NCBI GenBank assembly: GCA_965226245.1
Contig: CBDDCL010000015.1
Location: forward strand, 868,001-932,000
Direction: 5' to 3'
From: CBDCYS01 sp965226245
GTDB lineage: Bacteria; Acidobacteriota; Terriglobia; Bryobacterales; UBA6623
Length of the DNA: 64,000 nt
Position 1 is the first letter of the stretch; every line of letters starts with the position of its first letter. Made by a program: the position numbers and the translations under genes. The notes below the pieces were generated by a model, which had not been told where the DNA came from, did not search any database, and saw only the letters and a program-made list of their open reading frames with translations. This document shows, one piece after another, positions 60,828 through 64,000 of the stretch.

Positions 60828-62603
60828 ATGGAAGCCGAAGAAACCCCAAAAACTCTGACCGAGCTGCGGGAGGAAAATCAGAGGCTTCGCAGAGCACTCG
60901 AAGAACTCTCGATTCTCAATCAGATCGGCTCGGTGATCAGCTCGACCATGTCTCTCAATGGAATCGTCGAACTGATTGTTCAGGAAAGCGTCACACAGCT
61001 CAACGTCGAGCAGGGCGCCGTCATGCTGCTCCAAAACATGGCGGAAGGCGATCCTTTCCGCACGATGGCTCGCAAGGCCTACTCCGGCTCAGACATTGTT
61101 CCTTTCCGCTTTGGACAGCAGTTGACCGGCTGGATGCTGAAGAATCAGAAGCCGCTGCTGATCAATAATTTTCAGGAGGATGACCAGCTCGGGGCGGTTG
61201 TGACCGGGGATTTCGCGATTCGCTCTCTGTTGAGCGTCCCGCTGCGGGCCAAGGGGCAGATGGTCGGGCTGCTGAACGTTTTCAATAAGCAGTCGGAAGA
61301 GGGCTTTACGCGTGACGATCAGAAGCTGCTTTCGATCATCGCTTCGCAGTCCGCTCAGGTCGTCGAGAATGCCCGCCTGTACGAGGAATTGGAGCGCAAG
61401 AGCGCCGACCTGCAGCAATCGGAAAGTAAATACCGCTCTCTGATGCAAGAGGCCGGCGAAGCCATCCTGCTGGCCGACTTCAGCTCTCGCCGCATCATGG
61501 AGGTCAACGATGAAGGGGTCCGGGTGACCGGAGTGCCCCGCGACTTCATTCGCGGCCGGGCTCTCTCGGGCGTGATTCCCGTGGATGAGTTCGCCGACGC
61601 CGAGGCTTTCGAGCGCCTGGCGGAAGCAGGACGACTGCAGCTCTCCAACATCAAACTCGAAAGGCGCGGAGCGGAACCGAGCTATTACGACGTGAACGCA
61701 AGTCTGATTCACTATGGCGACCAGCGAGCCGTGCAGGTGATCTGCCACGATGTCACCGAACGCGAAAAGCTGGCCTCGCACCTTCGCCACCACGTCGAAG
61801 AGCTGGAGCACGAGGTGCAGCAACGCACAAGAGATTTGCGGGACTCCCAGGCTCAGCTCGTGCAACAAGAAAAGATGGCGGCGCTGGGAAGACTCGTCGC
61901 CGGCGTGGCGCACGAGATGAACACGCCCATCGGCACCATCACCTCGAACGCCGATACGCTGGGCCGTTCGCTGGTCAAGCTGCGAGGCATTTTGACATCG
62001 GACTCATGCCCGCGGGAAGTCCGCGACGATCGCCTGCTGTCGCAAGTGCTCAATGTGCTGGACGACATATCGCGCATCAATGGAATGGCTTGTGAGCGCA
62101 TTGTCGGAATCGTCGGCAGTCTGCGGAACTTCGCTCGTCTGGATGAAGCTGAATTCAAGACGGCCGACCTGCACGAAGGGCTCGACAGCACGCTTACCCT
62201 CGTTCACCACGAGCTGAAGAATCGCGCTGTCGTCAAGAAGGAGTACGGTGACATTCCGCCCATTCAGTGCCATCCGAACCAGATCAACCAGGTCTTCATG
62301 AACCTGCTCGTCAATGCGTCGCAGGCCGTCAAGGAGAAGGGCGAAATCACGATCCGGTCTTTCAGGGAAGGTGATATAGTAAATGTTCAAATTTCCGACA
62401 ACGGCGTCGGGATCCCGCCTGAAAACCTGCAGCGCATCTTTGACCCGGGCTTTACTACCAAGGGGGTTGGAGTCGGCACCGGGCTTGGCCTCTCGATCTG
62501 TTTCAAGATCGTCCAAGACCACGGCGGCAGGATTGACGTTGAGAGTGAGCTGGGAAAGGGCTCTACCTTCACGATCCGCTTGCCGGTCAGCGGCCGGCCC
62601 TAA
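60828..62603 (+). CDS. GAF-PAS sensor histidine kinase
   Basis: The 591-residue product has a GAF domain (about 30-195: LVSVPLRAKGQMVGLLNV-like block LLSVPLRAKGQMVGLLNVFN), a PAS domain (about 200-320: YRSLMQEAGEAILLADFSSR), a coiled coil, and a kinase core with His362 in LGRLVAGVAHEMNTPIGTIT, N-box NQVFMNLLVNASQAVKEKGE, and G-box DNGVGIPPENLQRIFDPGFT with TGLGLSICFKIV. There is no membrane helix, so it is cytosolic. A response regulator follows 17 nt later in the same direction. Confidence 0.93.
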   Translation: MEAEETPKTLTELREENQRLRRALEELSILNQIGSVISSTMSLNGIVELIVQESVTQLNVEQGAVMLLQNMAEGDPFRTMARKAYSGSDIVPFRFGQQLTGWMLKNQKPLLINNFQEDDQLGAVVTGDFAIRSLLSVPLRAKGQMVGLLNVFNKQSEEGFTRDDQKLLSIIASQSAQVVENARLYEELERKSADLQQSESKYRSLMQEAGEAILLADFSSRRIMEVNDEGVRVTGVPRDFIRGRALSGVIPVDEFADAEAFERLAEAGRLQLSNIKLERRGAEPSYYDVNASLIHYGDQRAVQVICHDVTEREKLASHLRHHVEELEHEVQQRTRDLRDSQAQLVQQEKMAALGRLVAGVAHEMNTPIGTITSNADTLGRSLVKLRGILTSDSCPREVRDDRLLSQVLNVLDDISRINGMACERIVGIVGSLRNFARLDEAEFKTADLHEGLDSTLTLVHHELKNRAVVKKEYGDIPPIQCHPNQINQVFMNLLVNASQAVKEKGEITIRSFREGDIVNVQISDNGVGIPPENLQRIFDPGFTTKGVGVGTGLGLSICFKIVQDHGGRIDVESELGKGSTFTIRLPVSGRP

Positions 62604-62620
62604 GTTGAACAAGAGCAGTC

Positions 62621-63103
62621 ATGACCGCACCTGATCGCACTCCTGTTCTCTTGATCGTGGACGACGAGGAGATGGTCCTCATCAGTCTGCGAGCGTTTCT
62701 GACGCTGGAGACCGAGTACGACTTGCTCACCTTCAGTTCGACGGCGCAAGCGATCGAGGCGGCCAGAGAGCGCTCAATCGATCTGGTTGTTTCCGATTAT
62801 TTGATGCCCGACATCACCGGCATCGATTTTCTGCTGGAAATCAAAAAGCTGCACCCTTACGCCACCCGCATCCTGTTAACCGGTTACGCCGACAAGGAGA
62901 ACGCCATCAAGGCGATCAACGAAGTCGGGCTGTATCAATACGTCGAGAAGCCCTGGGACAACAACGAGCTGAAACTGATCATTCAGAACGGGCTGGAGCG
63001 GCGCTTCTTGATGGAGAAGCTGGAGCAAAAAATCACTGAGGTCCAGCAGGTGCAACAGAACCTGCAAGATATTCAGGCGCAAATCATCAAAGCGTTCATG
63101 TGA
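62621..63103 (+). CDS. Stand-alone response regulator with coiled-coil tail
   Basis: The 160-residue product is a receiver domain: VLLIVDDEEMVLISLRAFLT (acid pair), phospho-acceptor Asp59 in LVVSDYLMPDITGI, ILLTGYADKENAIKAI and VEKPWDNNEL (conserved Lys). A tail of about 30 residues (MEKLEQKITEVQQVQQNLQD) forms a coiled coil. It has no DNA-binding or enzyme output, so it may pass the phosphoryl group or bind a partner. It sits 17 nt after the histidine kinase, most likely its cognate. Confidence 0.93.
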   Translation: MTAPDRTPVLLIVDDEEMVLISLRAFLTLETEYDLLTFSSTAQAIEAARERSIDLVVSDYLMPDITGIDFLLEIKKLHPYATRILLTGYADKENAIKAINEVGLYQYVEKPWDNNELKLIIQNGLERRFLMEKLEQKITEVQQVQQNLQDIQAQIIKAFM

Positions 63104-63589
63104 GGCGCCGTCCACCAGCCCGCGCGCTTAAGGGGGGTGTGGGCGGGGTCTTGTTGGGCGTTTGCTTTACGGTGGGGCTGGCGGGCGCTCTTCCATGGGG
63201 AGACGCCGTTCGACTCCATGCCAGAGCCCCCTCCTCTCGTCCCCGTGGAGTCCTTCTTGCCATGATCGGCGAGCGCACCTATTTTAGGGCTCATCCAGCG
63301 AATCAGCGAATCGCGCCCGTATTTCTCAGTGCGCCATTTCGGCGCGGACTCTTGCGGTGGTCCGCCTTGCCGTTACCGGTCGAGTCGGCGATCGGTTTCT
63401 CTCGCGACATCGAAGGGCGGGCCGCATGACGTGTGCGCGGTGTGGCGGCGGGTGGGCGTGCTGTGTTGTTATCGAAAATCGTTGCATCGCTGCCAGGGAT
63501 CGGCTATCCTTGTCTGTTTGACGACGGTCAAAAAAGAACTCATGGTTCACTAAGTTGATCGCTAACTAAATCTACTGGGAGGAATTTCG
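63104..63589. other. Intergenic region
   Basis: No gene can be supported in these 486 nt. A frame at 63100-63429 has unusual composition and no ribosome site. A GGGAGGA site at about 63577 precedes the next start. Confidence 0.4.
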
Positions 63590-63916
63590 ATGGGCCAAAT
63601 CTATCTGCAACACTTCGAATATCGGGGAGCAGCCGATAAGTCGGCGTTCGACGAGGCGTGGGGCGTCGCGAATCAGGCGATGGCCGACAGCGGCAACTGG
63701 GGCAACGTCCAATCGGGCGTTAAGCACCTCCACGCTTACGGAACGGGTTCTGGTGGCTACGCCTTGATCGAGGTCGAAGACCCGAAGGCGTTTGAACAGT
63801 ATCAGTTGTTCCACAACACCAGCTACGGCCACTTTTGTCGAATCACATTTGAGCCGTTGACGGATCTAGACGCAGCATTGGCTCCCATCATCGCCGAACT
63901 CAAGGCCAAGGCATAG
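63590..63916 (+). CDS. Small conserved protein, DUF3303-like
   Basis: The 108-residue product (MGQIYLQHFEYRGAADKSAF onward) has an alpha/beta pattern with GYALIEVEDPKAFEQYQLFH, which resembles the DUF3303/ferredoxin-like dimeric fold of small stress-type proteins. A GGGAGG site 8 nt before ATG 63590 supports the start. The role is unknown. Confidence 0.75.
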   Translation: MGQIYLQHFEYRGAADKSAFDEAWGVANQAMADSGNWGNVQSGVKHLHAYGTGSGGYALIEVEDPKAFEQYQLFHNTSYGHFCRITFEPLTDLDAALAPIIAELKAKA

Positions 63917-64000
63917 GGCCTCAAGGCCTTTGGGGGGACCTCTCTAAGGGGTCGAAAGCTCGAACATTTAACGGGCCGTGTGTTCCGCTGGCACGCAAGT

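Noticed and set aside
63100..63429. A 109-codon plus-strand frame after the response regulator
   Set aside because: No ribosome site, unusual Arg/Ala/Pro composition and no domain pattern.

Overview
The window reads as a high-GC Gram-negative chromosome, most likely from an Acidobacteriota bacterium of the Bryobacterales/Solibacter kind. That placement is an inference. It rests on a VWFA-related exported protein, an Oar-like beta-barrel receptor, a DUF6526-type membrane protein, a MerR-TPR fusion, a Pirellula-type sugar dehydrogenase/cytochrome protein and LpxB (a lipid A outer membrane). No rRNA operon and no CRISPR array was seen. One complete tRNA (Leu, anticodon UAG) and one 3'-half remnant of tRNA-Phe were found.

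Layout. 1-1.9 kb: the end of an insertion sequence abuts a ParA-like ATPase that has lost its Walker A region, followed by a small partner gene. 2-8.6 kb: a lipoprotein, a secreted protein of unknown function, and a hybrid histidine kinase with an HDOD protein 2 nt behind it. 8.7-9.9 kb: an IS110 transposase. 9.9-13.1 kb: an exported protein and the egtB-egtD pair for ergothioneine. 13.3-15.7 kb: a decayed sulfatase gene split by an ISKra4-type element whose inverted repeats and 8-bp target duplication can be read directly. 15.8-20.8 kb: an outer-membrane receptor, YraN, a stretch of palindromes, and an exported protein truncated at its 5' end by an IS1380 element (20.8-22.5 kb). 23.0-26.5 kb: a 130-bp tandem duplication, then lpxB and an M1-peptidase relative without its zinc site. 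26.6-29.2 kb: three Tad-type pilus minor subunit genes. 30.2-33.0 kb: a small exported protein, mdh and icd. 33.5-40.3 kb: PilZ, DUF6526, moeA-moaC, VWFA, sodB and MerR-TPR. 40.5-46.4 kb: a large dehydrogenase/cytochrome protein and an exported alpha/beta hydrolase.

46.6-57.0 kb is a mosaic of integrated elements around tRNA-Leu. To its left lie an IS630-like remnant, an orphan DnaB C-terminus and a broken tyrosine integrase. To its right lie an intact integrase, an excisionase, a repeat-rich intergenic region, a frameshifted P-loop ATPase, HTH proteins, a zinc-ribbon membrane protein with an internal duplication, a serine recombinase, and a divergent serine/tyrosine recombinase chimera that ends near a tRNA-Phe 3' remnant. 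57.1-64 kb returns to core-type genes: cysK with its Rrf2 regulator, an SMP-30-like protein, an SDR oxidoreductase, a GAF-PAS histidine kinase with a stand-alone response regulator, and a small conserved protein.

Functional links that the sequence supports: egtB/egtD overlap by 1 nt (one pathway); moeA/moaC overlap by 4 nt (molybdenum cofactor); Rrf2/cysK adjacency (sulfur assimilation control); icd and mdh (TCA cycle) separated by a strong inverted repeat; and two sensor kinases without DNA-binding outputs next to an HDOD protein and a receiver protein. The element-derived genes show much decay: several frameshifts, truncations, duplications and one fusion.
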